Counted from the first letter of the stretch, positions 40,624 through 50,384 are shown. The stretch is DNA of 64,000 bases from Parvibaculum sp039680535 (GCF_039680535.1 NZ_JBDKSS010000008.1:1-64000), one strand, 5' to 3'. Made by a program: numbers and translations. Notes: generated from the letters alone by a model not told the origin.

Positions 40624-41859
40624 TTACATGCGTTCGATGATGGTCGCCGGCGCCATGCCGCCCGCCGCGCAAAGCGTGGCAAGGCCGACATTGAGGTCAC
40701 GGCGTTCGAGCTCATCGAGCAGCATGCCGACGATGATCGCGCCGGTCGCACCGATCGGATGGCCGAGCGCCATCGCGCCGCCATTGACGTTCACGATCGA
40801 CGGATCGACGTTGAGATCGCGCATGAACTTCAGCGGCACGACCGCGAAAGCTTCGTTGATCTCGATGAGGTCGATGTCCTTCATCGTCATGCCGGCGATC
40901 TGAAGCGCCTTCTTCGTCGCAGGCACCGGCGCGTTGAGCATCAGCTCGGGGCTGTCGCCTGCGGTCGCAACCGAAAGGATGCGGGCGCGCGGCTTCAGGC
41001 CGTGAGCCTTGGCATATTCCGGCGAGCAGATGACGACGGCGCCAGCGCCGTCCACGACGCCCGACGAGTTGCCGGCATGATGGATGTGTTCGATCTTCAC
41101 ATCCGGATAGTTCTTCTCGACGAGCTTCCTGTAGGTCAGGCCTTCCTCGTCGAGTGGGAAGTCATACATCGCGGCGAAGGCGGGCTTCAGCGTCGCGAGG
41201 CTTTCCAGCGTCGTGCTCGGCCGGGGGAATTCTTCATGGTCCAGCGCGAGGCGGCCATCGTCGTGATAGACGGGGATGAGGCTCTTCGCAAAGTGGCCGT
41301 TGCGGATCGCGTGATCGGCGCGCTGCTGGCTCTCATAGGCGAGCTTGTCCGTATCCTCGCGAGTGATGCCCTCGAGCGTCGCGATAAGATCGGCGCAAAC
41401 GCCCTGATGCGGCTGCGGATGGATTTCGCGCAGATGCAGATTGTGGCTGTCGAGCGTGGCGCCGCCCGTGCGCGGCAGGGTCGAGCCATACGACATGGAC
41501 TCGACGCCGCCCGCGACGACGAGATCCTGCATGCCCGACATGATGCCCATGGCAGCGAGATTGACGGCGGTGAGGCCCGAACCGCAGAAACGGTCGAGCG
41601 AGAAGCCCGGCGCGGTGTTCTTCCAGCCCGCATCGAGAGCCGCCATGCGCGCGATGCACGCCCCCTGCTTGCCCGTCTGCGTGCCGCAACCGGCGATCAC
41701 GTCGTCGATGTCGTCGCTGTCGAGATTGTTCCGCTCGCCGAGCGCCTTGAGCACCGTCGAGAGAATGCGCTGCGGATGAACTTCGGTAAGAGCGCCCTTG
41801 CCGACCTTGCCGACGCCGCGCGGCGTGCGCGCCGCGTCAATAATCCATGCTTCTTTCAC
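40624..41859 (-). CDS. Acetyl-CoA C-acyltransferase (thiolase)
   Basis: A 411-residue thiolase. The nucleophile is Cys92 (SLDRFCGSGLTAVN); the C-terminal histidine is in NVNGGAMALGHPIGATGA and the second cysteine in LCAAGGMAPA. NEAFAVVPLKF, the substrate-contact segment, is also present. It condenses or cleaves acyl-CoAs in fatty-acid oxidation or acetoacetyl-CoA metabolism; chain length preference cannot be read. No dehydrogenase or hydratase partner adjoins. A palindrome TGACG-CAG-CGTCA lies 95 bases upstream. Confidence 0.93.
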   Translation of the reverse strand: MKEAWIIDAARTPRGVGKVGKGALTEVHPQRILSTVLKALGERNNLDSDDIDDVIAGCGTQTGKQGACIARMAALDAGWKNTAPGFSLDRFCGSGLTAVNLAAMGIMSGMQDLVVAGGVESMSYGSTLPRTGGATLDSHNLHLREIHPQPHQGVCADLIATLEGITREDTDKLAYESQQRADHAIRNGHFAKSLIPVYHDDGRLALDHEEFPRPSTTLESLATLKPAFAAMYDFPLDEEGLTYRKLVEKNYPDVKIEHIHHAGNSSGVVDGAGAVVICSPEYAKAHGLKPRARILSVATAGDSPELMLNAPVPATKKALQIAGMTMKDIDLIEINEAFAVVPLKFMRDLNVDPSIVNVNGGAMALGHPIGATGAIIVGMLLDELERRDLNVGLATLCAAGGMAPATIIERM

Positions 41860-42071
41860 TGGGATCTCCCTTTGTGTTCGGATTTGCGGGGAGTTTCCGC
41901 CCCCATGGGCACGGCGTCAATCAATGCCCCGCATCGCTCGCAAGACGCCGAAATTGACGCAGCGTCACGCGGCGTCGCCGGAGAGCCGCCCGGCGAGCGC
42001 CATGGGTCCGTGCGGCGCAATCCGTACATTACGGCCCGATGACGGTCTGAATCGGCTCGATATGCGCCCGT

Positions 42072-43490
42072 TCAGACGACGCGGAAATTCTTGAACTGCC
42101 AGGGGTCTTCGGTATCGAGGTCTTCAGCGAAAAGCTGTCCGCGATCGAGCAGCGGCGTCCAGTCGCTATAGACGCCGACGACATTGCCGAGATAGGGCTC
42201 GGCCACTTCGAGCACGCGCTGGTAATCCATCTCCTCGGGCTCGACCATGCCGCGCGCCGGGTTCTCGATCGCCCAGACCACGCCACCGAGAACCGCAGCC
42301 GTCACCTGCAATCCGGTCGCGTTGTTATAGGGTGCGAGGCTCCGCGCCTCGCCGATCGAAAGCTGCGAGCCGTACCAGTACGCGCCCCGCTCATGCCCCA
42401 TCAGTAGAACGCCAAGTTCGTCAATACCGCTCGTGATCTCGTCGACGATGATCCGCTTCTCGGACTGCTCCTTCCAGTTCTTCCCCGCAAGCTCATGAAC
42501 GGAGAGCACCGCGGCGTCGCAGGGATGATAGGTGTAGTGGACAGTCGGCCGGTAGCGCAGCGCGTCGCCATCTTTCTGCGACAGGTAATCGGCAATCGAA
42601 ATCGACTCGCCATGCGTGATGAGAAAACCGTGGTACGGCCCTTCAAGCGGCGTCCAGCTCCGCATCCGGGTCGAAGCGCCGGGACGCCCAAGATAGATCG
42701 CCGCGCCGGAGCCGAACTCGTGGCGAAATCCATCCGCCGGGAAATGCCGCTCATGGCTTCCCCAACCGAGCTCCGCGGGCTGACAGCCCTCGCCGATAAA
42801 TCCGTCGACGGACCATGTGTTGACGAACTCGCCGACGCGCTTCGGAATGGGCGAAACCTGCGTATCGCGTTCCGCAATGTGGATGGCCTTGACGCCGAGC
42901 CGCTCCGCCAGCGCGCCCCATTCCGCGCGGTTCGCAGGTCTGACGACTTCGACCTCCTGATCCTGCGCGAGATTGAGCAACGCCTGCTTGACGAAATGCG
43001 ACACGAGACCGGGATTGGCGCCGTGGGTCATCACCGCCGTGGGGCCCGCCCCAAGCCGCTCCCTCAGCTCCAGCGCCTCTTCACGCAGCGTATAATTGGA
43101 GCGCATGGACGGAGTGAGAGTGACATCCGTATAGCGCCCCGGCCAGGGCTCGTTGCAGGTGTCGAGATAGAGCGCGCCCTTCTCGTGACAGAGCTTGATC
43201 AGCGCGAGGCTGGACACATCGACCGACAGGTTGAGCAGGAAGTCGCCTTCGCCGATCAGCGGCCCCAGAACGGCAGCGTAGTTTTCACGCGTCAGCGGCT
43301 GAAGGATGAAGCGAATGCCTTGAAGCTGTGCCTCGCGCCGCCCCTCCTCCTCCGCCGTGACGATGACCATCCGGTCCGGCGTTACGCCGATGTGGCGCAG
43401 GATCAGCGGCAGGACGCCTCGTCCGATACTGCCAAAGCCAACCATGACGATACGGCCGCGAAACTCGATAGGCTTTGAATGGAGAGGCAT
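42072..43490 (-). CDS. hss: Homospermidine synthase
   Basis: A 472-residue enzyme that makes sym-homospermidine from putrescine with an NAD cofactor (retained between the oxidation and reduction halves). The Rossmann start VMVGFGSIGRGVLPLILRH and the segments LYLDTCNEPWPGRYTD, THGANPGLVSHFVKQALL and AAVLGGVVWAIENPARGM fit bacterial Hss of the saccharopine-dehydrogenase-like superfamily. Homospermidine is the main polyamine in many alphaproteobacteria, which supports the taxonomic reading. Cytoplasmic. Divergent from the alcohol dehydrogenase gene. Confidence 0.95.
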   Translation of the reverse strand: MPLHSKPIEFRGRIVMVGFGSIGRGVLPLILRHIGVTPDRMVIVTAEEEGRREAQLQGIRFILQPLTRENYAAVLGPLIGEGDFLLNLSVDVSSLALIKLCHEKGALYLDTCNEPWPGRYTDVTLTPSMRSNYTLREEALELRERLGAGPTAVMTHGANPGLVSHFVKQALLNLAQDQEVEVVRPANRAEWGALAERLGVKAIHIAERDTQVSPIPKRVGEFVNTWSVDGFIGEGCQPAELGWGSHERHFPADGFRHEFGSGAAIYLGRPGASTRMRSWTPLEGPYHGFLITHGESISIADYLSQKDGDALRYRPTVHYTYHPCDAAVLSVHELAGKNWKEQSEKRIIVDEITSGIDELGVLLMGHERGAYWYGSQLSIGEARSLAPYNNATGLQVTAAVLGGVVWAIENPARGMVEPEEMDYQRVLEVAEPYLGNVVGVYSDWTPLLDRGQLFAEDLDTEDPWQFKNFRVV

Positions 43491-43602
43491 CTTTCACAAT
43501 TCCGACATAATGGCGCGAGGGGCCTCGTGAGCTGACAGCGAACCTTTGCCTTATACAAAACAAGCGCCCCCATTGAAAGAACGCTTACGTCGCGGCATCC
43601 CG

Positions 43603-43616
43603 TTGATCGAGGTCAA
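43603..43616. promoter_or_regulatory. FNR/FixK-type box upstream of the alcohol dehydrogenase-ftsH unit
   Basis: TTGATCGAGGTCAA fits the FNR/FixK consensus TTGAY-N4-RTCAA completely. It lies 62 bases before the dehydrogenase ATG, where an activator site would be expected. Recognised by eye; not tested against background frequency. Confidence 0.6.
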
Positions 43617-43678
43617 TGCGTCGCGTCGGCGTCGGCACGCCTATAGGCGGATCAGTTCATCGCCGATGGAGCACCGCC

Positions 43679-44716
43679 ATGAAAGCCCTCGTCTATCAAG
43701 GCCCCGGCAGGAAAGCGCTGGAAGATCGCCCCATGCCCGAGATCGCGGCGCCGACCGACGCAGTTGTTCGCGTCACCCGCACCACCATCTGCGGCACCGA
43801 TCTTCACATCCTCAAGGGCGACGTTCCGACCTGCGCGCCCGGCCGCATTCTCGGCCATGAAGGCGTCGGCGTGATCGAAAAGGTGGGCGCGGCCGTCTCC
43901 ACCTTCAAGCCCGGCGACCACGTGCTCATTTCCTGCATCTCCTCCTGCGGCAAATGCGAATATTGCCGGAGAGGCATGTACTCCCACTGCACGAGCGGCG
44001 GCTGGATTCTCGGCAACAGCATCGACGGTACGCAGGCTGAATATGTCCGCATCCCCCATGCGGAAACGAGCCTCTATCACATCCCCGCAGGCGCGGACGA
44101 AGAAGCCCTCGTCATGTTGAGTGACATTCTGCCCACCGGCTTCGAATGCGGCGTGCTCAATGGCAAGGTCGAACCCGGCTCGACCGTGGCCATTGTCGGC
44201 ACCGGCCCTATCGGTCTTGCCGCGCTCCTCACCGCGCAGTTCTACTCACCGTCCGAGATCATCATGATCGATCTCGATGACAACCGTCTCGCCGTGGCGA
44301 AGACCTTCGGCGCGACGCAGACAATCAACAGCTCCGACGGCAAGGCGGCTGCCGCCGTCAAGGCGCTGACCGGCGGGCGCGGCGTCGATACAGCCATCGA
44401 GGCCGTCGGCATTCCGGCGACCTTTCTTCTCTGCGAAGACATAGTCGCGCCCGGAGGCACCATCGCCAATGTCGGCGTCCACGGCGTCAAGGCCGATCTC
44501 CATCTGGAACGCCTCTGGTCTCATAACATCACGATCACGACGCGCCTGGTCGACACGGTGACGACGCCCATGTTGCTCAAGACCGTTCAATCGAAGAAGA
44601 TCGATCCGACGAAGCTCATCACGCATCGCTTCAAGCTCGCGAATATCCTCGATGCCTATGAGACCTTCGGCAAGGCGGCCAGCACGCATGCGCTGAAGGT
44701 CATCATCGAAGCGTAA
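43679..44716 (+). CDS. Zinc-dependent alcohol dehydrogenase
   Basis: A 345-residue medium-chain dehydrogenase. Catalytic zinc ligands: Cys in TTICGTDLHILKG and His-Glu in RILGHEGVGVIEKVG. The structural zinc site is intact (CGKCEYCRRGMYSHC). The NAD-binding motif is VAIVGTGPIGLAALL and the acidic residue after it (IMIDLDDNR) favours NAD. It resembles the dehydrogenases induced with stress proteins under low oxygen. First gene of a unit with ftsH (24 bases away) and the DUF3775 gene, behind an FNR/FixK-type box. Confidence 0.92.
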   Translation: MKALVYQGPGRKALEDRPMPEIAAPTDAVVRVTRTTICGTDLHILKGDVPTCAPGRILGHEGVGVIEKVGAAVSTFKPGDHVLISCISSCGKCEYCRRGMYSHCTSGGWILGNSIDGTQAEYVRIPHAETSLYHIPAGADEEALVMLSDILPTGFECGVLNGKVEPGSTVAIVGTGPIGLAALLTAQFYSPSEIIMIDLDDNRLAVAKTFGATQTINSSDGKAAAAVKALTGGRGVDTAIEAVGIPATFLLCEDIVAPGGTIANVGVHGVKADLHLERLWSHNITITTRLVDTVTTPMLLKTVQSKKIDPTKLITHRFKLANILDAYETFGKAASTHALKVIIEA

Positions 44717-44740
44717 ACCGAAGAAGGCCGTCGTTCGCAG

Positions 44741-46555
44741 ATGGACAAGAAATTCCAGTTCAATGCCGGCTACTTCATCGTCGCCTTTCTGCTGATCACC
44801 GCCTTCCAGCTCTGGCTCGGGTCGAAGCAGGTCGCGCAGATCGACTACAGCGAATTTCTCACGCTGCTCGATCAGAAGGCGATCAGCGAAGTCACTGTCA
44901 CCGAGACGCAGATCCAGGGCAAATTCACAAGCCCGCGTGACGGCAAGACTCTCTTCGCGACAACCCGTGTCGAACCGGATTTTGCCCGGCAACTCGCTAC
45001 GTCAGGCGTGAAATTCACGGGCGGCTCGGACCAGAACTGGCTGACGACGCTCATGTCCTGGGTTCTGCCGACGCTCGTTTTCCTCGGCGTCTGGTTCTAC
45101 CTCTTCCGCGGCTTTGCCGACCGGCAGGGCGTGGGCGGCTTGATGAATGTCGGCAAGTCCAAGGCCAAGGTCTATGTCGAGACGCAGACCGGCGTCACCT
45201 TCGCCGACGTCGCAGGCGTCGAGGAAGCGAAGATGGAGCTTCAGGAAGTCGTCGCATTCCTGAAGAACAAGGAAAAATATGGCCGCCTCGGCGCCCATGT
45301 GCCGAAGGGCATCCTTCTCGTCGGCCCGCCCGGCACGGGCAAGACGCTGCTTGCCCGCGCGGTCGCCGGCGAAGCAGGCGTGCCCTTTTTCTCGATCTCG
45401 GGCTCCGAATTCGTCGAACTCTTCGTCGGTGTCGGCGCCGCGCGTGTGCGCGACCTCTTCGAGCAGGCGAGCAAGGCGGCGCCCTGCATCATCTTCATCG
45501 ACGAGCTCGACGCGCTCGGCCGTGCGCGTTCAGCCATGGGCGGCCTCGGCGGACAGGACGAGAAGGAGCAGACGCTGAACCAGCTTCTCGCCGAACTCGA
45601 CGGTTTCGACCCGCGCGCAGGCATCGTGCTGCTGGCTGCCACCAACCGGCCCGAAATTCTCGATCCCGCGCTGATGCGTGCTGGCCGCTTCGACCGCCAG
45701 ATCGTCGTCGACCGGCCGGAGCGCAGCGGCCGCGCGGCGATCCTCAAGGTCCATATGCGGAAAATCACCGCTGCACCGGACGCCGACCCGGATGCCATCG
45801 CGGGCCTCACACCCGGCTTCACCGGCGCCGATCTCGCCAACCTCGTCAACGAAGCGGCGATCCTCGCCACGCGGCGCGGCGGCGAGAGCGTCACGCTCGA
45901 CGATTTCACCGGCGCGGTGGAGCGGATCGTTGCAGGCTCCGAGGTGAAAAGCCGCCTGCTCAAGCCCGCGGAGCGCGAACGCGTTGCCTATCACGAGATG
46001 GGCCACGCTCTGGTCGCCGCCACGATCCCCGGCTCCGACCCGGTGCACAAGGTTTCCATCATACCGCGCTCCATCGGCGCGCTCGGCTACACGCTTCAGC
46101 GTCCGACGGAAGATCGCTTCCTCATCACGCTCGGCGAATTGAAATCGCGCATGGTCGTGCTCCTCGCGGGCCGCGCTGCGGAACAGGTAACCTTCGGAGA
46201 GATTTCCACCGGCGCTGCCGACGACCTCGCCAAGGTCACGGACGTCGCCCGCCAGATCGTGACCCGTTTCGGCATGGCGCCGGAAGTCGGCCAGGCCGTC
46301 CTCGAAGCGCAGCATTCCGCCTATCTCGGCGACAACATGCTGAGCGTCCGCGACAAGGATTATTCCGAAGCGACCTCGCGCGAAATCGACCTTGCCGTCC
46401 GCAAGCTCATCGAGGAAGCCTATGCCCGCGCGATCGACATCCTGAAGACCCGTCACGACGATCTCGCGGCAGGTGCGAAGCTCCTCCTTGCGAAAGAGAC
46501 GATAACGCCGGATGATTTCCCGGCATTGAGGCCCGCCGCGAGCGCGAGCGCCTGA
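44741..46555 (+). CDS. ftsH: ATP-dependent zinc metalloprotease FtsH (second-copy type)
   Basis: A 604-residue membrane AAA protease. Two N-terminal helices (residues 11-27 and 103-121) flank a periplasmic domain. AAA core: Walker A GPPGTGKTLLARA, pore residues following FFSISGSEFVELFVG, Walker B CIIFIDELDALGR and arginine-finger segment ALMRAGRFDRQ. Peptidase: HEMGH at residues 418-422. It lacks the Asp/Glu-rich C-terminus and sits in a metabolic stress cluster, not beside tilS/folP, so it is probably a second FtsH used under stress rather than the housekeeping copy. Confidence 0.94.
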   Translation: MDKKFQFNAGYFIVAFLLITAFQLWLGSKQVAQIDYSEFLTLLDQKAISEVTVTETQIQGKFTSPRDGKTLFATTRVEPDFARQLATSGVKFTGGSDQNWLTTLMSWVLPTLVFLGVWFYLFRGFADRQGVGGLMNVGKSKAKVYVETQTGVTFADVAGVEEAKMELQEVVAFLKNKEKYGRLGAHVPKGILLVGPPGTGKTLLARAVAGEAGVPFFSISGSEFVELFVGVGAARVRDLFEQASKAAPCIIFIDELDALGRARSAMGGLGGQDEKEQTLNQLLAELDGFDPRAGIVLLAATNRPEILDPALMRAGRFDRQIVVDRPERSGRAAILKVHMRKITAAPDADPDAIAGLTPGFTGADLANLVNEAAILATRRGGESVTLDDFTGAVERIVAGSEVKSRLLKPAERERVAYHEMGHALVAATIPGSDPVHKVSIIPRSIGALGYTLQRPTEDRFLITLGELKSRMVVLLAGRAAEQVTFGEISTGAADDLAKVTDVARQIVTRFGMAPEVGQAVLEAQHSAYLGDNMLSVRDKDYSEATSREIDLAVRKLIEEAYARAIDILKTRHDDLAAGAKLLLAKETITPDDFPALRPAASASA

Positions 46556-46577
46556 AGACCTGAGCAGGAACGAAGAC

Positions 46578-46979
46578 ATGCCCGACATCAACACAGACAA
46601 GGTCTGCTACGTCATTTCCCGGGCGCGCATGTTCGACGTCAAGGAAGAGGTGACGAACCCCCGCTCGGGCTCCAACGCATCCGACGAGGACATGCGCGAC
46701 ATTCTCGAGGATTTTGCCGACGACCCAACCTATCAGGAGCTGGTGGAGTTCATTCGCGCGCTCGACGAGGACGAGCAGATCGAACTTGTTGCCCTCGCCT
46801 GGGTCGGACGCGGCACCTTCGATGCCGCCGACTGGGACGAAGCCGTGGAAACCGCCTCTCTCGAACACAATGCGCGGACGGCCGAGTACCTCACCGGCCT
46901 GCCGCTCCTTGCCGACTATCTCGAAGCCGGCCTCGACGCATTCGGCGAAAGCTGCTCGGATTTCGACGAGCACGCCTGA
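46578..46979 (+). CDS. DUF3775 domain protein
   Basis: A 133-residue acidic protein of the DUF3775 family: KVCYVISRARMFDVKEE at the start, then ILEDFADDPTYQELVEFIRAL and ELVALAWVGRGTFDAADW, and a C-terminal LGLPLLADYLEAGLDAFG-like helix. The function of the family is not known. No signal peptide. It follows ftsH by 22 bases with a purine-rich site (GCAGGAACGAAGAC), and so is the last gene of the dehydrogenase-ftsH unit, converging on the Pcm/esterase gene. Confidence 0.85.
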   Translation: MPDINTDKVCYVISRARMFDVKEEVTNPRSGSNASDEDMRDILEDFADDPTYQELVEFIRALDEDEQIELVALAWVGRGTFDAADWDEAVETASLEHNARTAEYLTGLPLLADYLEAGLDAFGESCSDFDEHA

Positions 46980-46982
46980 AGC

Positions 46983-48983
46983 TCAAAGCCCGAAGGGATA
47001 GGTCTCCGCGGCGCCGCTCAATTCCGCGGTCGTCAGCGGTGTTACCGCCTTTGTCTCGTCAAACCAGACATATTCGTCGAACTGGCGCGGCAGCGTCGCC
47101 TCGAAATAGTGGCTCTGCAACTCCGTCTGCGGACGATAGATAACGCCGATCGCCCGTTCGAGGCGAGGCTTCATCAACCCCGCGATCAAGTCTGCATCAG
47201 CCCCGCGCAGCGGCAGCAGGAAACGCGCCGCGCCGCTTTCATGGCAAAGCCTTTCATAGCTCCCCGCCAATGCGGGACGCACGTGCTTGACTTCCATCTC
47301 CCCGTCCCAGTCGGTCGCGGCAGCTACCGTGCCGTGGTCGGTTCCGAAGCCGATGGAATAGGCCTGATCGCCGAAAGCATCCCTGCAAAGCTGGCCGATA
47401 TTGATCTCGCCCCGCATGCCCATTTCGGTCGCGGCCGCATTGCCGATATGTGAGTTATGCGCCCAGACAATCGCCTTGCTCGCCGGTCCGTGATGATCGA
47501 GCAGCGTCTTCAGCGTTTCGAACATATGCGTGTCGCGCAGGTTCCACGATGCCCGCGAGCCGTAATACATGATCCTATAATATTGCTCGGCGCCTGCGAC
47601 GAGCTTTGCATTCTGCACGGCGTCGAGAAACCGCTCGCCATCATGCCGTGCATAGGCGTGCCTCTTCTCCATCAGGTCCGAGAGCATATGCGCCACATGC
47701 TCCTCGCAGCTCCGGTAGGAACCGGAAAGCGCCGCCCGCCCATAGGTCGCGGGGTCCGATTGCCAGGGCGTGAGGCAGCCATAGCGCAGCCGCGCAATCC
47801 GCGCCGCCTCCGGGTCCACATCGTCGAGATAATCGAGCACGGCGCGGATGGAATTATAGAGGCTATAAAGGTCGAGGCCGTAGAAGGCCACGCGTCGCGC
47901 CGCCTCCTGCTCGCCATTATATTCGCGCAGCCAGTCGACGAAGGCCCCCACCTCCCGGTTACGCCACATCCATGTCGGAAAGCGCGCAAAGGCGGTCCAT
48001 TCGGAGGGCGCATATTCGAGGTGGCGCACATAATGGTCGATGCGCGCGGCATCCGGCCAATCGCCCTCGATGGAGACGAATGAAAATCCTTTCCATGCGA
48101 TCAGCGCCCGCGTGATCCTTTCGCGCAGCCGATAGAATTCCGACGTTCCATGCGACGCCTCGCCGATGAGCACGATCCGCGCGTCGCCGATGCGCTGCAT
48201 CAGCGGTTCGAGATCGACACTGTCGATATCATCGAAGCGCTCCCCGACTTGCCCGATGCGCTTCGCCAATGCCACATCCGGCGAAAGATCCTTCCGCACA
48301 CGGGGCGCTACCTGCTCGGCGGCTTCCCCCGCCGCCCATCCCTCGGCGCCGACCAACGGCACGAAGCGCACGTCGAGCAATTCCTCGGTCCGGTATTCAT
48401 CGGCCGCAAGGCGCGTTACGCGCAAAAGCTCCTGCAAGCCGGGCGTCTTGCCGACGGGGATGACGAGCCTGCCGCCGATCTTCAACTGCGACTTCAGAGC
48501 ATCCGGAACATTCGGCGCGCCCGCCGTCACGACGATGGCGTCGTAAGGCCTCTGCTCCGCCCAGCCGCCCGTGCCGTCGCCGTGACGCACATGCACGTTG
48601 AGATAGCCCAGGGTCCGCAGCACACCCGCCGCCTTCTCCGCGAGTTGTGCGATCCGCTCGACGGTGTAGACCTCACCGGCAATGCGCGACAGAACAGCCG
48701 CGCCATAGCCCGAACCGGCGCCGATCTCGAGGACCTTTTCGCTGCCTTTCAGGAGAAGTGCCTCAACCATCACCGCAACGATGTAGGGCTGCGAGATGGT
48801 CTGCTGCCCTTCGATGGGCAGCGGGGCATCGTCATAGGCGAATTCGCGCAGTTCGGGCGGCAGGAATTCTTCCCTTGGAATCTCCCTCATCGCGGCGAGC
48901 ACGCCTGCGTCGCGCACGCCACGGCCCGCAATCTGGCGCTCCACCATGGCAGATCGAAAATTGCTCAGGCTTGGTTCCTGCAT
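46983..48983 (-). CDS. Fusion: protein-L-isoaspartate O-methyltransferase + erythromycin-esterase-like domain
   Basis: A 666-residue two-domain protein. Residues 1-225 are Pcm-like, with MVERQIAGRGVRDAGVLAAM, SQPYIVAVM and the SAM-binding VLEIGAGSGYGAAVLSRI; such enzymes repair isoaspartyl residues in aged proteins. Residues 245-666 are of the erythromycin esterase/succinoglycan-biosynthesis group, with IVLIGEASHGTSEFYRLRE and IVWAHNSHIGN holding the catalytic Glu and His. A role in macrolide resistance should not be assumed: this esterase-like branch is common in environmental bacteria with unknown substrate. The ATG at 48983 has GGAGGTG before it. An imperfect FNR/FixK-type box lies 50 bases upstream. 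Confidence 0.9.
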   Translation of the reverse strand: MQEPSLSNFRSAMVERQIAGRGVRDAGVLAAMREIPREEFLPPELREFAYDDAPLPIEGQQTISQPYIVAVMVEALLLKGSEKVLEIGAGSGYGAAVLSRIAGEVYTVERIAQLAEKAAGVLRTLGYLNVHVRHGDGTGGWAEQRPYDAIVVTAGAPNVPDALKSQLKIGGRLVIPVGKTPGLQELLRVTRLAADEYRTEELLDVRFVPLVGAEGWAAGEAAEQVAPRVRKDLSPDVALAKRIGQVGERFDDIDSVDLEPLMQRIGDARIVLIGEASHGTSEFYRLRERITRALIAWKGFSFVSIEGDWPDAARIDHYVRHLEYAPSEWTAFARFPTWMWRNREVGAFVDWLREYNGEQEAARRVAFYGLDLYSLYNSIRAVLDYLDDVDPEAARIARLRYGCLTPWQSDPATYGRAALSGSYRSCEEHVAHMLSDLMEKRHAYARHDGERFLDAVQNAKLVAGAEQYYRIMYYGSRASWNLRDTHMFETLKTLLDHHGPASKAIVWAHNSHIGNAAATEMGMRGEINIGQLCRDAFGDQAYSIGFGTDHGTVAAATDWDGEMEVKHVRPALAGSYERLCHESGAARFLLPLRGADADLIAGLMKPRLERAIGVIYRPQTELQSHYFEATLPRQFDEYVWFDETKAVTPLTTAELSGAAETYPFGL

Positions 48984-49032
48984 CCGGCACCTCCGACACG
49001 GCTCAATGCTAACGGAGGATCGCCGCGCCGAA

Positions 49033-49046
49033 TTGTTCCAGATCAA
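49033..49046. promoter_or_regulatory. Imperfect FNR/FixK-type box upstream of the Pcm/esterase gene
   Basis: TTGTTCCAGATCAA differs from TTGAY-N4-RTCAA at one position (T for A). It lies 50 bases before the Pcm/esterase start and about 140 bases before the divergent monooxygenase start. Confidence 0.4.
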
Positions 49047-49184
49047 CGCGCAGGGCTCGGCCGGCCGCCCTCTCGTTGGCCTACCTGGGCTGCGGACTAT
49101 CTCGGCTGCGTCACTTTATACCTTGTCTATCGGTTTGATAGTATTAGTATGAAAACACGATATTCCCACCGATGGAGAGCAGGT

Positions 49185-50384
49185 ATGGCGGAAATTTCAG
49201 ACTTCGCGGATGCGCGCGACCAGGCGGACGATGCCGTCCACCCCTTCTGGTTCATCCCGACCCATGGAGACGGACGGAAGCTCGGCGTCGCCGAAGGCGC
49301 CCGCCCGACCGAGTTCAGCTATCTCGCGCAGGTGGCTCAGGCGGCGGACCGGCTCGGCTATGAAGGCGTGCTGATCCCGACGGGCCGCAATTGTGAAGAT
49401 GCATGGGTCGTGGCCTCGTCCCTCGCCACGCTGACCCGCCGGCTGAAATTCCTCGTAGCCCTGCGCCCGGGCGTCTCGTCACCGCTTGCAACCGCGCGGC
49501 AGGCCGCGACGCTGGACCGTATCAGCGAAGGCCGTCTGCTCCTCAACGTGGTGGCGGGCGGCGACTCGACCGACCTCGCCGGAGACGGCGTCTTCCTCGA
49601 TCACGACCAGCGCTACGCCCTCACCGACGAATATCTCACCGTCTGGCAGCGGCTGATGAACGGCGAGAAGGTCAACTTCGAAGGCAAGTACATCCGGGCC
49701 GAAGGCGCGCAGCTCCTTTTCCCGCCCGTGCAGGAGGGCGGCCCCCGCCTCTTCATCGGCGGCTCGTCCGATGCCGCCATCGACGTCACGGCCAAGCACA
49801 TCGACACCTGGCTGACCTGGGGCGAGCCCCCGGCGCAGGTTGCCGAGAAGGTCGCCGAAGTTCGCGCGAAGGCTGCAGCGCAGGGCCGCAAGGTCCGCTT
49901 CGGCATCCGCCTTCAGGTCCTCGTCCGCGAAACGGAAGAAGAGGCCTGGCGCGACGCTGAAAAGCTGATCGAGGATCTCGACGACAATGTGATCGCCGCG
50001 ATCCAGAAGCGCCTGGCCGCCAGCGAGTCGGTCGCCCAGCAGCGCATCGTCGCCCTCCATGGCGGCCGGCGCGACAAGCTCCTCATCAGCCCCAACCTCT
50101 GGGCGGGCATCGGCCTTGTCCGTGGCGGCGCCGGCACGGCGCTTGTCGGCTCGGGAGAGAACGTCGCGGCGCGCATCCGCGAATATCGCGCCCTTGGCAT
50201 CGAATATTTCGTGCTCTCTGGCTACCCGCATCTCGAAGAGGCCTATCGCTTCGCCGAGCATGTCTTCCCGCTGCTCAACATTGCCGGCGTGAAGAAGCCC
50301 GAGGTCAAGGTGAAGCCGGGCCGCGCCGGTGAAGCCGGCGAGCACTTCCGCGCGGGCGGGCATGCCCATTCCGGCCCGTCCTGA
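49185..50384 (+). CDS. ssuD: FMNH2-dependent alkanesulfonate monooxygenase (SsuD type)
   Basis: A 399-residue luciferase-like monooxygenase that splits alkanesulfonates into aldehyde and sulfite using reduced FMN from a separate reductase. Family features: FWFIPTHGDGRKLG at the start, YEGVLIPTGRNCEDAWVVAS, LKFLVALRPG, NVVAGGD, LFIGGSSDAA and FGIRLQVLVRETEEEAW. The ATG at 49185 is set by the family N-terminus. It does not lie with the ssu-like importer (35525-39065), and no ssuE-like reductase is seen in the window. A strong hairpin follows the gene. Expected to be induced when sulfate is short. Confidence 0.92.
   Translation: MAEISDFADARDQADDAVHPFWFIPTHGDGRKLGVAEGARPTEFSYLAQVAQAADRLGYEGVLIPTGRNCEDAWVVASSLATLTRRLKFLVALRPGVSSPLATARQAATLDRISEGRLLLNVVAGGDSTDLAGDGVFLDHDQRYALTDEYLTVWQRLMNGEKVNFEGKYIRAEGAQLLFPPVQEGGPRLFIGGSSDAAIDVTAKHIDTWLTWGEPPAQVAEKVAEVRAKAAAQGRKVRFGIRLQVLVRETEEEAWRDAEKLIEDLDDNVIAAIQKRLAASESVAQQRIVALHGGRRDKLLISPNLWAGIGLVRGGAGTALVGSGENVAARIREYRALGIEYFVLSGYPHLEEAYRFAEHVFPLLNIAGVKKPEVKVKPGRAGEAGEHFRAGGHAHSGPS

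Noticed and set aside
41955..41967. Palindrome TGACG-CAG-CGTCA upstream of the thiolase gene as a regulator site
   Set aside because: A single short dyad in GC-rich DNA with no second copy and no known matching regulator; too weak to claim.
48150..49184. Upstream extension of the monooxygenase frame (to 744 codons)
   Set aside because: The extension lies antisense to the Pcm/esterase gene; SsuD homology starts at 49185 with its own ribosome site.
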